Part shown: in pieces, positions 8,614 to 16,535 of the stretch
Layout of the letters: each line of letters begins with the position of its first letter
Numbering within the stretch: position 1 is the stretch's first letter
Origin: Novosphingobium fuchskuhlense
Lineage (GTDB): Bacteria; Pseudomonadota; Alphaproteobacteria; Sphingomonadales; Sphingomonadaceae
Length of the DNA stretch: 64,000 nt
Reading direction: 5' to 3'
NCBI RefSeq assembly: GCF_001519075.1
Contig: NZ_KQ954246.1
Coordinates: 124,001-188,000, forward strand
The notes under the pieces: model-generated
What the model saw: only the letters and a program-made list of their open reading frames with translations
Database searches by the model: none
What the model was told of the DNA's origin: nothing
Translations under genes and position numbers: made by a program

Positions 8614-9339
8614 TTGATCGTATTCCCGGCAATCGATCTCAAGGGCGGACAGGTCGTGCGGCTGGCCGAGGGCGATATGGCGCGCGCGACGGTCTATGGC
8701 GATGATCCGGCGGCGCAGGCGATGCTGTTTGCGGATGCCGGCTCGCAGTACCTCCATGTCGTGGACCTTGATGGCGCGTTCGCCGGTGAGGCAGTGAACC
8801 GCGCGGCAGTCGAGGGCATCCTCAAGGTGTTTCCGGGGCACGTGCAGCTGGGCGGCGGCATCCGCAATCCGATTGCCGTCGATGGCTGGTTTGATCTGGG
8901 CGTGAGCCGCGTGGTGATCGGCACGGCGGCGCTGAAGGACCCGCAATTCGTGAAGGACATGGCGAAGGCCTATCCCGGCGGGATCGTGGTGGCGGTCGAT
9001 GCGCGCGACGGGATGGTCGCGACCGAGGGCTGGGCCGAGGTTTCCGACGTTTCGATTGTCGACATGGCACGGCGGTTCGAGGATGCGGGTGTGGCCTCGA
9101 TCCTGTTTACTGACGTGGGCCGCGATGGGCTGCTGAAAGGCTGCAACATCGATGCGACGCTCGATCTTGCGCGCAGCACCCGGTTGCCGGTGATCGCGAG
9201 CGGCGGGGTGAAGGGCATCGACGATATTCGGATGCTGAAGATCCACGAGGCGGACGGGATCGAGGGCGTGATCACCGGCCGCGCACTGTTCGAGGGGCGG
9301 CTCGATCTGGCGGCGGCTATTGCGATGGCGGAAGCATGA
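8614..9339 (+). CDS. hisA: Phosphoribosylformimino-AICAR ribotide isomerase
   Basis: (beta/alpha)8 isomerase of ProFAR to PRFAR. 241 residues. No ATG or GTG fits; the TTG at 8614 is the only start with a Shine-Dalgarno (AAGGAG, 8600-8605) and places [14 protein letters not shown] at the N-terminus as in all HisA proteins. The catalytic Asp residues are in AIDLKGG and VVAVDARDG. Phosphate loops IASGGV and ITGRALFEG are present. Overlaps hisF by 4 bp. Confidence 0.97.
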   Translation: MIVFPAIDLKGGQVVRLAEGDMARATVYGDDPAAQAMLFADAGSQYLHVVDLDGAFAGEAVNRAAVEGILKVFPGHVQLGGGIRNPIAVDGWFDLGVSRVVIGTAALKDPQFVKDMAKAYPGGIVVAVDARDGMVATEGWAEVSDVSIVDMARRFEDAGVASILFTDVGRDGLLKGCNIDATLDLARSTRLPVIASGGVKGIDDIRMLKIHEADGIEGVITGRALFEGRLDLAAAIAMAEA

Positions 9340-10097
9340 CCGTCCGCGTCCGTGTCATTCCCTGCCTTGATGTGCGCGATGGACGCGTGGTGAAGGGCGT
9401 GAACTTTGTCGATCTGCGCGATGCGGGCGATCCGGTCGAGCAGGCGCGGGCCTATGACAAGGCGGGCGCGGACGAGCTGTGCTTTCTCGATATCTCTGCG
9501 ACGCATGAGGGGCGCGGGACGCTGCTTGATGTCGTCGCGCGCACGGCCGAGGTCTGCTTCATGCCGCTGACCGTGGGCGGCGGGGTGCGGACGCCAGAGG
9601 ATGCGCGGGCGCTGCTGCTGGCAGGCGCGGACAAAGTGGCGGTCAATTCCGCCGCGGTCGCGCGGCCCGAACTGGTGCGCGATATTGCCGAGCGGTTCGG
9701 CGCGCAGTGCGTGGTGGGTTCGGTGGACGCGCGGCGGGTGGCGCCCGGCAAGTGGGAAATCTTCACCCATGGCGGGCGGCGTCCGACGGGGATCGATGCG
9801 CTGGCCCATGCCGAGACCCTTGCGAAACTGGGCGCGGGCGAGCTGCTCGTCACCTCGATGGACGGGGACGGGACGCAGGCCGGCTATGACCTTGCGCTGA
9901 CGCGGGCCATTGCCGATGCGGTCCCGGTGCCGGTGATCGCCAGCGGCGGTGTCGGCACGCTTGACCATCTCGTAGCGGGCGTGCGCGAGGGCCATGCGAG
10001 CGCCGTGCTGGCGGCCTCGATCTTCCACTTCGGCACGCATTCCGTCGCCGAGGCCCATGCGGCGCTGCGCGCGGCGGGAATTCCGGCGCGGGGATAA
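9336..10097 (+). CDS. hisF: Imidazole glycerol phosphate synthase, cyclase subunit
   Basis: Uses ammonia from HisH to make imidazole glycerol phosphate and AICAR. 253 residues. Catalytic Asp in [16 protein letters not shown] (about residue 11) and in VVGSVDARR (about residue 130), with ITVGGGVR-like phosphate loop ([12 protein letters not shown]) and [16 protein letters not shown] overlap with hisA. A regulatory intergenic region follows before the PEP-CTERM gene and hisE. Confidence 0.98.
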   Translation: MTVRVRVIPCLDVRDGRVVKGVNFVDLRDAGDPVEQARAYDKAGADELCFLDISATHEGRGTLLDVVARTAEVCFMPLTVGGGVRTPEDARALLLAGADKVAVNSAAVARPELVRDIAERFGAQCVVGSVDARRVAPGKWEIFTHGGRRPTGIDALAHAETLAKLGAGELLVTSMDGDGTQAGYDLALTRAIADAVPVPVIASGGVGTLDHLVAGVREGHASAVLAASIFHFGTHSVAEAHAALRAAGIPARG

Positions 10098-10140
10098 GGC
10101 ACGCAGCTGTCGGAATTTTTGACACTTGCCGCTGAAAACC

Positions 10141-10169
10141 TACGGATATTAACTAGCGAAATACCCGTA
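10141..10169. repeat. Imperfect inverted repeat upstream of sigma-54 promoter
   Basis: TACGGATATT (10141-10150) and AATACCCGTA (10160-10169) are inverted with 9 of 10 matches around a 9-bp spacer in an AT-rich stretch. The repeat lies about 25 bp upstream of the -24 element, so it is a candidate binding site for an enhancer protein or another dimeric regulator. A second, shorter arrangement, TGTC (10108-10111) and GACA (10121-10124), lies further upstream. Confidence 0.4.
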
Positions 10170-10190
10170 TCTTCTTGATATTCAGCGCGA

Positions 10191-10206
10191 TGGCACAGGG
10201 TTTGCA
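10191..10206 (+). promoter_or_regulatory. Sigma-54 (RpoN) promoter, -24/-12 type
   Basis: TGGCAC (10191-10196), 5 bp, then TTGCA (10202-10206) is an exact match to the TGGCAC-N5-TTGCA consensus, including the invariant GG and GC. Transcription would start near 10217, placing the AAGG ribosome-binding site (10220-10223) and TTG start (10231) right behind. Sigma-54 control of PEP-CTERM genes through the PrsK/PrsR system is established in other bacteria. Confidence 0.72.
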
Positions 10207-10230
10207 TTAACTCTTTGGCAAGGTCTTGTA

Positions 10231-10419
10231 TTGGAAATCCCGCGCGTGTTCCGCTTTCTTCCCATTGCCATTGTGGCTCTTGCCACCACTGCTGGAACCG
10301 CGCTTGCGCAGGCGAGCGGGGGCACGGCCATTCCCGAGCCGACCGACGGCGCGCTGTTTGCCATCGGCCTCGCCGGCCTGATCATCGGCCGCCGGGTGGC
10401 GCGGCGCAAGGACGACTGA
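10231..10419 (+). CDS. PEP-CTERM sorting-signal micro-protein
   Basis: 62 residues from a TTG start (AAGG 7 bp upstream; GTG at 10246 is an alternative). It is made only of a signal peptide (PIAIVALATTAGTALAQA) and a PEP-CTERM tripartite tail: IPEPTD, a hydrophobic helix ALFAIGLAGLIIG and the basic cluster RRVARRKDD. Exosortase cleaves such tails at the PEP box and the products are exported with exopolysaccharide in known systems. Mature length after both cuts would be only about ten residues. A sigma-54 promoter stands directly upstream. No exosortase or EPS gene is in the window. Confidence 0.8.
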   Translation: MEIPRVFRFLPIAIVALATTAGTALAQASGGTAIPEPTDGALFAIGLAGLIIGRRVARRKDD

Positions 10420-10467
10420 GGGCCTGAGGGGCGCCTTGCCCGCTTGACCTCGCACCGGCGGCGCGCC

Positions 10468-10827
10468 ATGCCCGCTGCGATGCCAAACCCGACAGACCCG
10501 ACCACCATCCTGTCCCGGCTGGAAGCCACGATTGCGGCGCGCCGCGCGGGTGCTTCCGTTTCTGGTCCTGAAAGCAGCTATGTCGCCCGGCTCCATGCCA
10601 AGGGGCGCGGCAAGATCGCGCAGAAAGTAGGCGAGGAAGCGACCGAAGTGGTGATCGCGGCGTTGACCGGCGCGCCTGAGGCGCTGGTCGGCGAGGCGGC
10701 GGACCTCCTGTTCCATCTGCTAGTTCTCATAGGCGATTGCGGGGTTTCGCTGGCCGATGTGACCGCGGAACTGGAGCGGCGCGAGGGCATCTCCGGAATT
10801 GCCGAGAAAGCCAGCAGGAGCAGTTGA
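10468..10827 (+). CDS. hisE: Phosphoribosyl-ATP pyrophosphatase
   Basis: Second step of histidine biosynthesis, hydrolysing PR-ATP to PR-AMP. About 119 residues from ATG 10468; ATG 10480 (MPNPTDPTTILSRL) is nearly as good and closer to the family length of about 105. The MazG-like metal-binding helix KVGEEATEVVIAAL and the EAADLLFHLLVLI helix are diagnostic. Separated from hisF by the PEP-CTERM gene, and 3 bp from the HIT gene. Confidence 0.96.
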   Translation: MPAAMPNPTDPTTILSRLEATIAARRAGASVSGPESSYVARLHAKGRGKIAQKVGEEATEVVIAALTGAPEALVGEAADLLFHLLVLIGDCGVSLADVTAELERREGISGIAEKASRSS

Positions 10828-10830
10828 GCC

Positions 10831-11214
10831 ATGGCGGTCGATGCCACCCAGCCCTATGATGACCAGAACGTCTTCGCAAAGATCCTGCGCGGGGAAATCC
10901 CCTGCCGGCGCGTCTACGAAGACGAGTGGAGCCTCGCCTTCCACGATATCAACCCGCAGTCGCCGACGCATATTCTGGTGATCCCCAAGGGTGCCTATGT
11001 GAGCTGGGACGACTTTTCTGCGAAGGCTTCGGACGCCGAGATCACCGGGTTCGTCCGCGCGGTGGGCCATGTCGCGCGCGAGGCGGGGCTGGTGGCACCG
11101 GGGTACCGGCTGCTCGCCAACACCGGCACCAACAGCCACCAGGAAGTGCCGCATCTGCATGTGCACGTGTTTGCCGGGCGTCAGCTTGGCCCGCTGCTGG
11201 CGCGGGTGGACTGA
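10831..11214 (+). CDS. HIT-family (HinT-like) nucleotide hydrolase
   Basis: 127 residues. The histidine triad HLHVHVF is near the C-terminus (about residues 109-115), with the N-terminal VFAKILRGEIPCRRVYED and DINPQSPTHILVIPK segments that mark HinT purine nucleoside phosphoramidases. Linked to hisE with a 3-bp gap; hisE-hinT linkage is common in alphaproteobacteria. Confidence 0.95.
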   Translation: MAVDATQPYDDQNVFAKILRGEIPCRRVYEDEWSLAFHDINPQSPTHILVIPKGAYVSWDDFSAKASDAEITGFVRAVGHVAREAGLVAPGYRLLANTGTNSHQEVPHLHVHVFAGRQLGPLLARVD

Positions 11215-11291
11215 AACCCCGGCGCTGCCGCCCGCGATGGCCGTGTTTGGCCTTGCCTCGCGAGTCGCGGCAAGGCTAGGACAGGCCCCGC

Positions 11292-11774
11292 ATGCCAAGC
11301 CCCCCGTTTCCTGTTCCGTGTCCTCCCTCCGGCTGTTTCGACGCCGATCGCCACTTTTATTCGGTACGTGTTTACTTTGAGGACACGGATCTTTCAGGCG
11401 TGGTCTATCACGCCAACTACTTACGCTGGTTCGAGCGTGCGCGGTCCGACATGCTGCGACTGCTGGGCATCGACCAGCGCGGGGCGCACGAAGCGGGGCA
11501 GGGCGCCTTTGCGGTGACCGACCTTGCGCTGAAGTACCAGCGGCCGGCCCGGCTCGACGACGATGTGCTGATCGTCAGCACCGTCTCTGCGGTGACACGC
11601 GTGACGTGCACGCTCGTCCAGAAGGCCCTGCGCGGGGATGAGCTCCTTGCCGAGGCGCAGGTCCGCGTCGCGTTTGTTTCACCCGCTGGGCGCGCGATGC
11701 GCCTGCCAGCGCCCTTCATCACCGCTTTCACTTCGCTGCTTGTGCCGCCTCAGGAAGGTCCCGTTCGATCATGA
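11292..11774 (+). CDS. ybgC: Tol-Pal-associated acyl-CoA thioesterase YbgC
   Basis: Hot-dog-fold thioesterase, 160 residues. The active-site motif [24 protein letters not shown] is present with the catalytic Asp and the YHANY signature. First gene of the tol-pal operon; its stop overlaps the tolQ ATG (ATGA). The N-terminal ~20 residues ([14 protein letters not shown]) are not conserved, so a later start cannot be excluded. Confidence 0.94.
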   Translation: MPSPPFPVPCPPSGCFDADRHFYSVRVYFEDTDLSGVVYHANYLRWFERARSDMLRLLGIDQRGAHEAGQGAFAVTDLALKYQRPARLDDDVLIVSTVSAVTRVTCTLVQKALRGDELLAEAQVRVAFVSPAGRAMRLPAPFITAFTSLLVPPQEGPVRS

Positions 11775-12499
11775 TGCTTTCCGTTCTTGCTGCTGCCGCT
11801 GCCCCCGGTGTCGTTGGCGGTGTGACCGCCGGCATGCCGACCCGGCTCAACCCCGTCGCGCTGTTCCTCCATGCCGATATCGTGGTGCAGGTGGTGATGG
11901 GCGCGCTGGTGCTTGCCTCGGTCTGGGTGTGGACGATCATCTTCGCCTTTTCGCTGCGGATGGGCAGCATGCAGCGGGGATGCAACCGCTACGAAACGGG
12001 CTTCTGGGAAGCGCGCGATATCGACGCCTACCACAAAGAGAATGGCGACAAGGACGTGCCGAGCGCGCGCGTGGTGACGGCGGCGCTCAGCGAATGGCGG
12101 CGCTCCACCTCGGGCAAGACGATCGACCGCGAAGGCACGCGCCAGCGGCTCAACTCGGCGATGGAAAGCGTGGTGACGGCTGAGACCGACCGGCTGGCCG
12201 GCCGCCTCAATTTCCTTGCCACGGTGGGTGCGGTCGCGCCCTTCGTCGGTCTGTTCGGCACGGTCTGGGGCATCATGGACAGCTTCTTCAACATCGGCGC
12301 GCAGCAGAATTCCTCGCTCGCGGTGGTGGCACCGGGCATTTCGGAGGCGCTGTTCGCCACGGCCATCGGCCTGTTTGCCGCGATCCCGGCGGTGATTGCC
12401 TACAACCGCTTCTCGCACCGGGTGAACCGCTTTGAGACGCGTCTGTTCCGCTTTGCCGACCGCTTCCACGCGACGTTGAGCCGCGAGCTGGAGCAGTAG
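11771..12499 (+). CDS. tolQ: Tol-Pal system protein TolQ
   Basis: Inner-membrane proton-channel subunit of the Tol-Pal envelope-constriction machine, 242 residues. Three membrane segments are visible: about 36-60 ([17 protein letters not shown]), about 145-170 ([20 protein letters not shown]) and about 195-215 ([18 protein letters not shown]). The conserved [10 protein letters not shown] segment with its proton-path Thr is present. Translationally coupled to ybgC. Confidence 0.96.
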   Translation: MMLSVLAAAAAPGVVGGVTAGMPTRLNPVALFLHADIVVQVVMGALVLASVWVWTIIFAFSLRMGSMQRGCNRYETGFWEARDIDAYHKENGDKDVPSARVVTAALSEWRRSTSGKTIDREGTRQRLNSAMESVVTAETDRLAGRLNFLATVGAVAPFVGLFGTVWGIMDSFFNIGAQQNSSLAVVAPGISEALFATAIGLFAAIPAVIAYNRFSHRVNRFETRLFRFADRFHATLSRELEQ

Positions 12500-12503
12500 G
12501 GCC

Positions 12504-12962
12504 GTGGCGATGAACATGGCATCCGGCGGAGGCGGGCGGCGCGGGCGGCGGGGACGGCGCAGCGGCGCGATGAGCGAGATCAACGTGACGCCGCTGGTCG
12601 ACGTGATGCTGGTGCTGCTCATCATCTTCATGGTGACAGCGCCGATGCTGACGGCGGGCGTGCCGATCGATCTGCCCGACAGCCGCGCCGAAGCGCTCAA
12701 GACCGAGCGCAAGACGGTGACGGTGAGCATGGACGGCGAGGGGCGGATTTTCCTCGATGATCAGGAACTCGCGCCCGGCGAACTTTCGGACCGGCTGACA
12801 GGCCTTGCGGCGGCAGGGCCTGACGGGAAGCCCCCGCTGGTGACGCTGCGCGCGGACCGCGGCCTTGATTATGGCCGCGTTGTGGCGGTGATGGGCGCGC
12901 TGAACGCGGCGGGCTTCAAGTCGATCTCGCTGGTCACCAACGGTTCAGTCACGGCCCCCTAA
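12504..12962 (+). CDS. tolR: Tol-Pal system protein TolR
   Basis: ExbD/TolR family, 152 residues from GTG 12504; ATG 12510 is an alternative. After a glycine/arginine-rich N-terminus comes SEINVTPLVDVMLVLLIIFMV, with the channel Asp in PLVDVMLVLL (about residue 34) and one transmembrane helix. The periplasmic domain ends NAAGFKSISLVT. Works with TolQ to energise TolA. Confidence 0.96.
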   Translation: MAMNMASGGGGRRGRRGRRSGAMSEINVTPLVDVMLVLLIIFMVTAPMLTAGVPIDLPDSRAEALKTERKTVTVSMDGEGRIFLDDQELAPGELSDRLTGLAAAGPDGKPPLVTLRADRGLDYGRVVAVMGALNAAGFKSISLVTNGSVTAP

Positions 12963-12967
12963 GCGCC

Positions 12968-13867
12968 ATGGCGATGAGTGCCACTTCCTCCCCCCCAGGC
13001 CTCACGCGCGACGAAGCGCCCTTACCGTTTGGTGCGCTCATCATCGCGCTGGCGGCCCATGCGGGGCTGATCGCGGCGCTGACGCTGGCTCCGCCGGGGC
13101 GGACGATCATGTCGCCGCCCGAGCGGATGACGGTGACCTTTGCCGACGAGACCGCCGATACCTCGACGTCGCCCGATCCCAACGAGGCGGCTGCGGCCGA
13201 TGTTGCCCCCGTGATCGGCGAGCCGGCGCCCGAGCCCGTGGCTGCCGAGCCGGTGCCGCAGATGGCACCGCCGCAGCCGCTGCCCAAGCCGGCGCCCGCG
13301 CAGCAGCCGCAGGCAAAGCCGGCACCGCAGCCGAGGCCCGCACCGAAGGCGGCTCCGCTGCCGCCGCCGCGCGCCGCGCCCGCAGCGCCGCCGAAGCCCG
13401 CGGCAAGGCCCGCAGCCGCATCGCCGCCGGCGGACCCCCGGCAGCGCCGGCGATCCGATGCGCCGGGCGGGGCCAGCCAGCTGGGTCCGGACTTCCTGAA
13501 GGGCATCAACACCGGCACGCGCCCCGGCGCCACCGGCAATCCGGCCGATGCGGCGAGCGAGCAGGTCAAGGCCGCGATCCGCGTGACGATCAACCGCAAG
13601 GTGCTGCCGCCGTGGAACAGCTGCCCGGTGAACGGCGTGGAGATCGAGAAGCTGCGCGCCAGCGTGACCTTCCAGCTCGATCGCGGCGGCAATATCACGA
13701 GCATTGCACCGCCGGTGCTTTCCGGCCAGACTCCGGCCAACACGCCGCAGGTCAGCCGCTTCACCGAATGTGCGGTCCGCGCGATCAGGACGGCGGCGCC
13801 CTTCAACCTTCCGCCGGAATCATACGAATTCTGGAAGACCTACAAGCTCAATTTCAGGAAAGAGTAG
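12968..13867 (+). CDS. tolA: Tol-Pal system protein TolA
   Basis: 299 residues. One N-terminal transmembrane helix (about 21-41, GALIIALAAHAGLIAALTLA), then a long Pro/Ala/Gln/Lys-rich periplasmic spacer (about 70-165) and a C-terminal TolA/TonB-like domain with paired cysteines (WNSCPVNGVEIEKLRASVTF and FTECAVRAIRTAAPF). Transmits energy from TolQR to TolB-Pal. The spacer is proline-rich rather than the Ala/Lys/Glu coiled coil of enterobacteria, as usual in sphingomonads. Confidence 0.94.
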   Translation: MAMSATSSPPGLTRDEAPLPFGALIIALAAHAGLIAALTLAPPGRTIMSPPERMTVTFADETADTSTSPDPNEAAAADVAPVIGEPAPEPVAAEPVPQMAPPQPLPKPAPAQQPQAKPAPQPRPAPKAAPLPPPRAAPAAPPKPAARPAAASPPADPRQRRRSDAPGGASQLGPDFLKGINTGTRPGATGNPADAASEQVKAAIRVTINRKVLPPWNSCPVNGVEIEKLRASVTFQLDRGGNITSIAPPVLSGQTPANTPQVSRFTECAVRAIRTAAPFNLPPESYEFWKTYKLNFRKE

Positions 13868-13871
13868 AGCC

Positions 13872-15290
13872 GTGCGTAGCACCCCAGTTACCGGACTTCG
13901 CGTTACCGGGCTTTGCGCGGCGCTGCTGTGCGCGCCCCTGGCCCTCTCCGCGCCGCCCGTTCATGCGCAGCAGGCCGCGCCGAAGGGGCCGCAACCCGCC
14001 GCAACCCCCGCGCCCGCAGTGGATTCCTCGCCCGAGGAGGACGTGGTCGGCACGATCAACAACGACGCGGCCATCGCGATCCCGGTGTTCCCCACCGACG
14101 AGATGTTGCCGACGGCGGCCGAGGGCGGCAACACCGAAGCCCTGGGCCGCAATCTGGCGCGGGTGATCTTCGGCGATCTCAAGAACAACGGGCTGTTCCG
14201 CCCGGTCGGGCCGGATGCGCTGCCGCGCATCGCCTATGGCGAGGTGACCGCGCCAACCTTCCCGAACTGGCGCGCGCGTTCGGCGGAGATGCTGGTGCAG
14301 GGCTTTGTCAGGGCGGCGCCGGACGGGCGGCTGACAGTCGGGTGCTATCTCTACGACGTGGCGCTGGGCAGCGAGCTGGCGCGGCAGGGCTATGTGGTGA
14401 AGCCCGAGGAATGGCGCCGCGCCGCGCACAAGTGCGCCGACATGGTCTATGCGCGGCTATCGGGCGAAAGCCCGTTCTTCGACAGCAAGATCGCCTATAT
14501 CGCCGAAACGGGTCCCAAGGGGAACCGCCGCAAACAGCTGGCCATCATGGATTCCGATGGCGCGAACCACCGCTTCATCACCAACGGTCAATCGACCGCG
14601 CTGACACCGCGCTATTCGCCCGACTATTCCAAGATCGCCTATCTCAGCTTTCTCAACGGTACCCCGCGCATCTATGTCTATGATATCGGCACCGGGCAGC
14701 AGCGGCTGGTGACCGAGGGCAAGGGACCGACCTTCGCGCCGCGCTGGTCGCCCGATGGGAAGTACATTCTGTATTCGATGGCGATTGCGGGCAACACCGA
14801 CATCTACCGTGTGCCGGCGACCGGCGGCGATTCGGTGAAGCTGACGGATTCGCCAGGGATCGATGTTGGCGGCAGCTATTCGCCCGACGGGCAGCGGATC
14901 GTGTTCGAAAGCGACCGATCAGGCAGCCAGCAGGTCTACGTGATGAACGCGGACGGCACGAACCAGAAGCGCATCAGCTTCTTCGGCGGCCGCGCGGCGA
15001 CGCCGGAATGGAGCCCGCGCGGCGACCAGATCGCCTTCACCCACATTGCCGGCAACCTGCGCATCGCGGTGATGAACCCATCGGGCGGCGACATGCGCTA
15101 TCTGACCGACAGCTGGCAGGATGAGGCGCCGACATGGTCGCCCAACGGCCGCATCGTCCAGTTCTTCCGCACGGCGAAGACCACCGGCAAGACCTCGATC
15201 TGGCAAGTGGACCTGACCGGACGCAACGAGCGGCGTCTGAACACCCCGGTCGACGCATCGGACCCGGCCTGGGGACCGGTGCTGCCCTGA
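13872..15290 (+). CDS. tolB: Tol-Pal system beta-propeller protein TolB
   Basis: 472 residues from GTG 13872, 4 bp after tolA. A signal peptide (GLCAALLCAPLALSAPPVHA, cleaved near residue 32) precedes the N-terminal TolB domain and a six-bladed propeller of SPDG/WSPDGKYI repeats between about residues 220 and 465. Periplasmic partner of TolA and Pal. The upstream in-frame extension overlaps tolA and lacks a ribosome-binding site. Confidence 0.96.
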   Translation: MRSTPVTGLRVTGLCAALLCAPLALSAPPVHAQQAAPKGPQPAATPAPAVDSSPEEDVVGTINNDAAIAIPVFPTDEMLPTAAEGGNTEALGRNLARVIFGDLKNNGLFRPVGPDALPRIAYGEVTAPTFPNWRARSAEMLVQGFVRAAPDGRLTVGCYLYDVALGSELARQGYVVKPEEWRRAAHKCADMVYARLSGESPFFDSKIAYIAETGPKGNRRKQLAIMDSDGANHRFITNGQSTALTPRYSPDYSKIAYLSFLNGTPRIYVYDIGTGQQRLVTEGKGPTFAPRWSPDGKYILYSMAIAGNTDIYRVPATGGDSVKLTDSPGIDVGGSYSPDGQRIVFESDRSGSQQVYVMNADGTNQKRISFFGGRAATPEWSPRGDQIAFTHIAGNLRIAVMNPSGGDMRYLTDSWQDEAPTWSPNGRIVQFFRTAKTTGKTSIWQVDLTGRNERRLNTPVDASDPAWGPVLP

Positions 15291-15390
15291 TCCTGCCTTG
15301 AATGCGCCCAAGCCCCTTCGGGCCGCCGACTGGTCCCGCCTTGCCGGGCCGCGCTGGTCCGGACCGGAGGGATGAAACAATTTGCCGATT

Positions 15391-15411
15391 CGGACTGCAG
15401 AAGGCAGTCTG
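15391..15411 (+). other. Stem-loop in the pal leader
   Basis: CGGACTGC and GCAGTCTG pair as an 8-bp stem (one wobble) with a 5-nt AGAAG loop, ending 13 bp before the pal Shine-Dalgarno. There is no U tract, so it is not an intrinsic terminator. It may tune pal translation or protect a processed pal transcript. It lies inside a short open frame, 15372-15422, that overlaps an in-frame pal ATG. Confidence 0.3.
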
Positions 15412-15439
15412 GTTCCAAATGACCAAGGAGACCGTTTCC

Positions 15440-15970
15440 GTGAACCGCAAGATCACCACAGCCCTGCTGCTCTCCGCGGGCCTCGCTTTGGCCGGCTGCG
15501 CTGGCACCGTGCCGAAGGAAAAGGATCTGCCGCCGCAGCCGAGCGGTGTGACGACCTCCACCACCACGATCAATCCGCCGCCGGTGGGCCAGCCCGCGGG
15601 GCCGGCACCCGGGACGCGCGCCGACTTCATGGCCTCCGTGCTGGCGGACACCATCCTGTTCGACACCGACCGCTACAACATCGACAGCGAGGATCAGGGT
15701 ATCCTGCAGAGCCAGGCGCAGTGGCTGGCGCGCTATCCGGCGGCGCGGGTGACCATCGAGGGCCACTGCGACGAGCGCGGCACCCGCGACTACAACCTTG
15801 CTCTCGGCGAGCGCCGCGCCAATGCGGTGAAGAACTATCTCGTGAGCCTAGGCGTCGATGCCGCGCGCATCACCACGGTGAGCTATGGCAAGGAGCGCCC
15901 GGTGGCGCTGGGTTCGGACGAGGCAAGCTGGGCCAAGAACCGCCGCGCCGTGACGATCACGGTGCAGTGA
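15440..15970 (+). CDS. pal: Peptidoglycan-associated lipoprotein Pal
   Basis: 176 residues from GTG 15440, preceded by AAGGAG (15425-15430) at 9 bp; an ATG 7 codons upstream (15419) is possible. The lipoprotein signal ends in LAGC with the lipidated Cys at residue 20. The OmpA-like domain has DTILFDTDRYNID and the peptidoglycan-binding GHCDERGTRDYNLALGERR segment. Anchors the outer membrane to peptidoglycan and binds TolB. Separated from tolB by about 150 bp that contain a stem-loop, so it may also have its own promoter. Confidence 0.95.
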   Translation: MNRKITTALLLSAGLALAGCAGTVPKEKDLPPQPSGVTTSTTTINPPPVGQPAGPAPGTRADFMASVLADTILFDTDRYNIDSEDQGILQSQAQWLARYPAARVTIEGHCDERGTRDYNLALGERRANAVKNYLVSLGVDAARITTVSYGKERPVALGSDEASWAKNRRAVTITVQ

Positions 15971-15989
15971 GGGCTTAGGAACAGGCAGC

Positions 15990-16535
15990 ATGGCACGGCA
16001 GGGCAGATCGGCAGACTGGGGTTTCCCCAGATGGCGCGGCTATGAAAGCGCGCGCGAGGCCGCGCCCGTGCGCCTGTGCGACCGGGCCGGGTGCAGCGAA
16101 AAGGGGGAATGCCCCGCCCCCAAATCGCCCAACAGCCCGGAGCGCTGGTATTTCTGCGTGGCCCATGCCGCTGAATACAATCAGGGCTGGAACTACTTCG
16201 AGGGGCTCGACAAGGAAGAGGCCGAACTGCGCGAGAAGGCCGAGCGCGGCGAGGCTTCGGGTTATGCCCAATCGGCCTACCAGTCCTGGGCCGGGCCCGG
16301 TGACGGCAGCCGCAGCCGCGACGAAATGCGGGCGCTGGAGGCGCTTGGCCTCGACGTCGACGCCGATTTCGAGGCGGTGCGCAAGGCGTGGCGCAGCCGG
16401 GCCAAGGAAGTCCACCCCGACGTCCGCCCCGGGGATGCCGCCGCAGCGGCGGAGTTCCTCAAGCTGCAGACCGCCTATGAAGTGCTGCGCGCGGCAGAGG
16501 AGCGGCGCGAGTGGAAGGGTTCAGACGGGGTCTGA
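15990..16535 (+). CDS. J-domain (DnaJ-like) protein
   Basis: 181 residues. A C-terminal J domain (about residues 115-175) carries the HPD tripeptide in AKEVHPDVRPGD and so should stimulate a DnaK ATPase. The N-terminus has two cysteine pairs (RLCDRAGCSEKGEC and YFCVAH) that could bind a metal. This layout occurs in many sphingomonads directly after pal. The start MARQGRSADWGF is 19 bp after the pal stop. Client proteins are unknown. Its end overlaps the convergent cca gene by 15 bp. Confidence 0.9.
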   Translation: MARQGRSADWGFPRWRGYESAREAAPVRLCDRAGCSEKGECPAPKSPNSPERWYFCVAHAAEYNQGWNYFEGLDKEEAELREKAERGEASGYAQSAYQSWAGPGDGSRSRDEMRALEALGLDVDADFEAVRKAWRSRAKEVHPDVRPGDAAAAAEFLKLQTAYEVLRAAEERREWKGSDGV

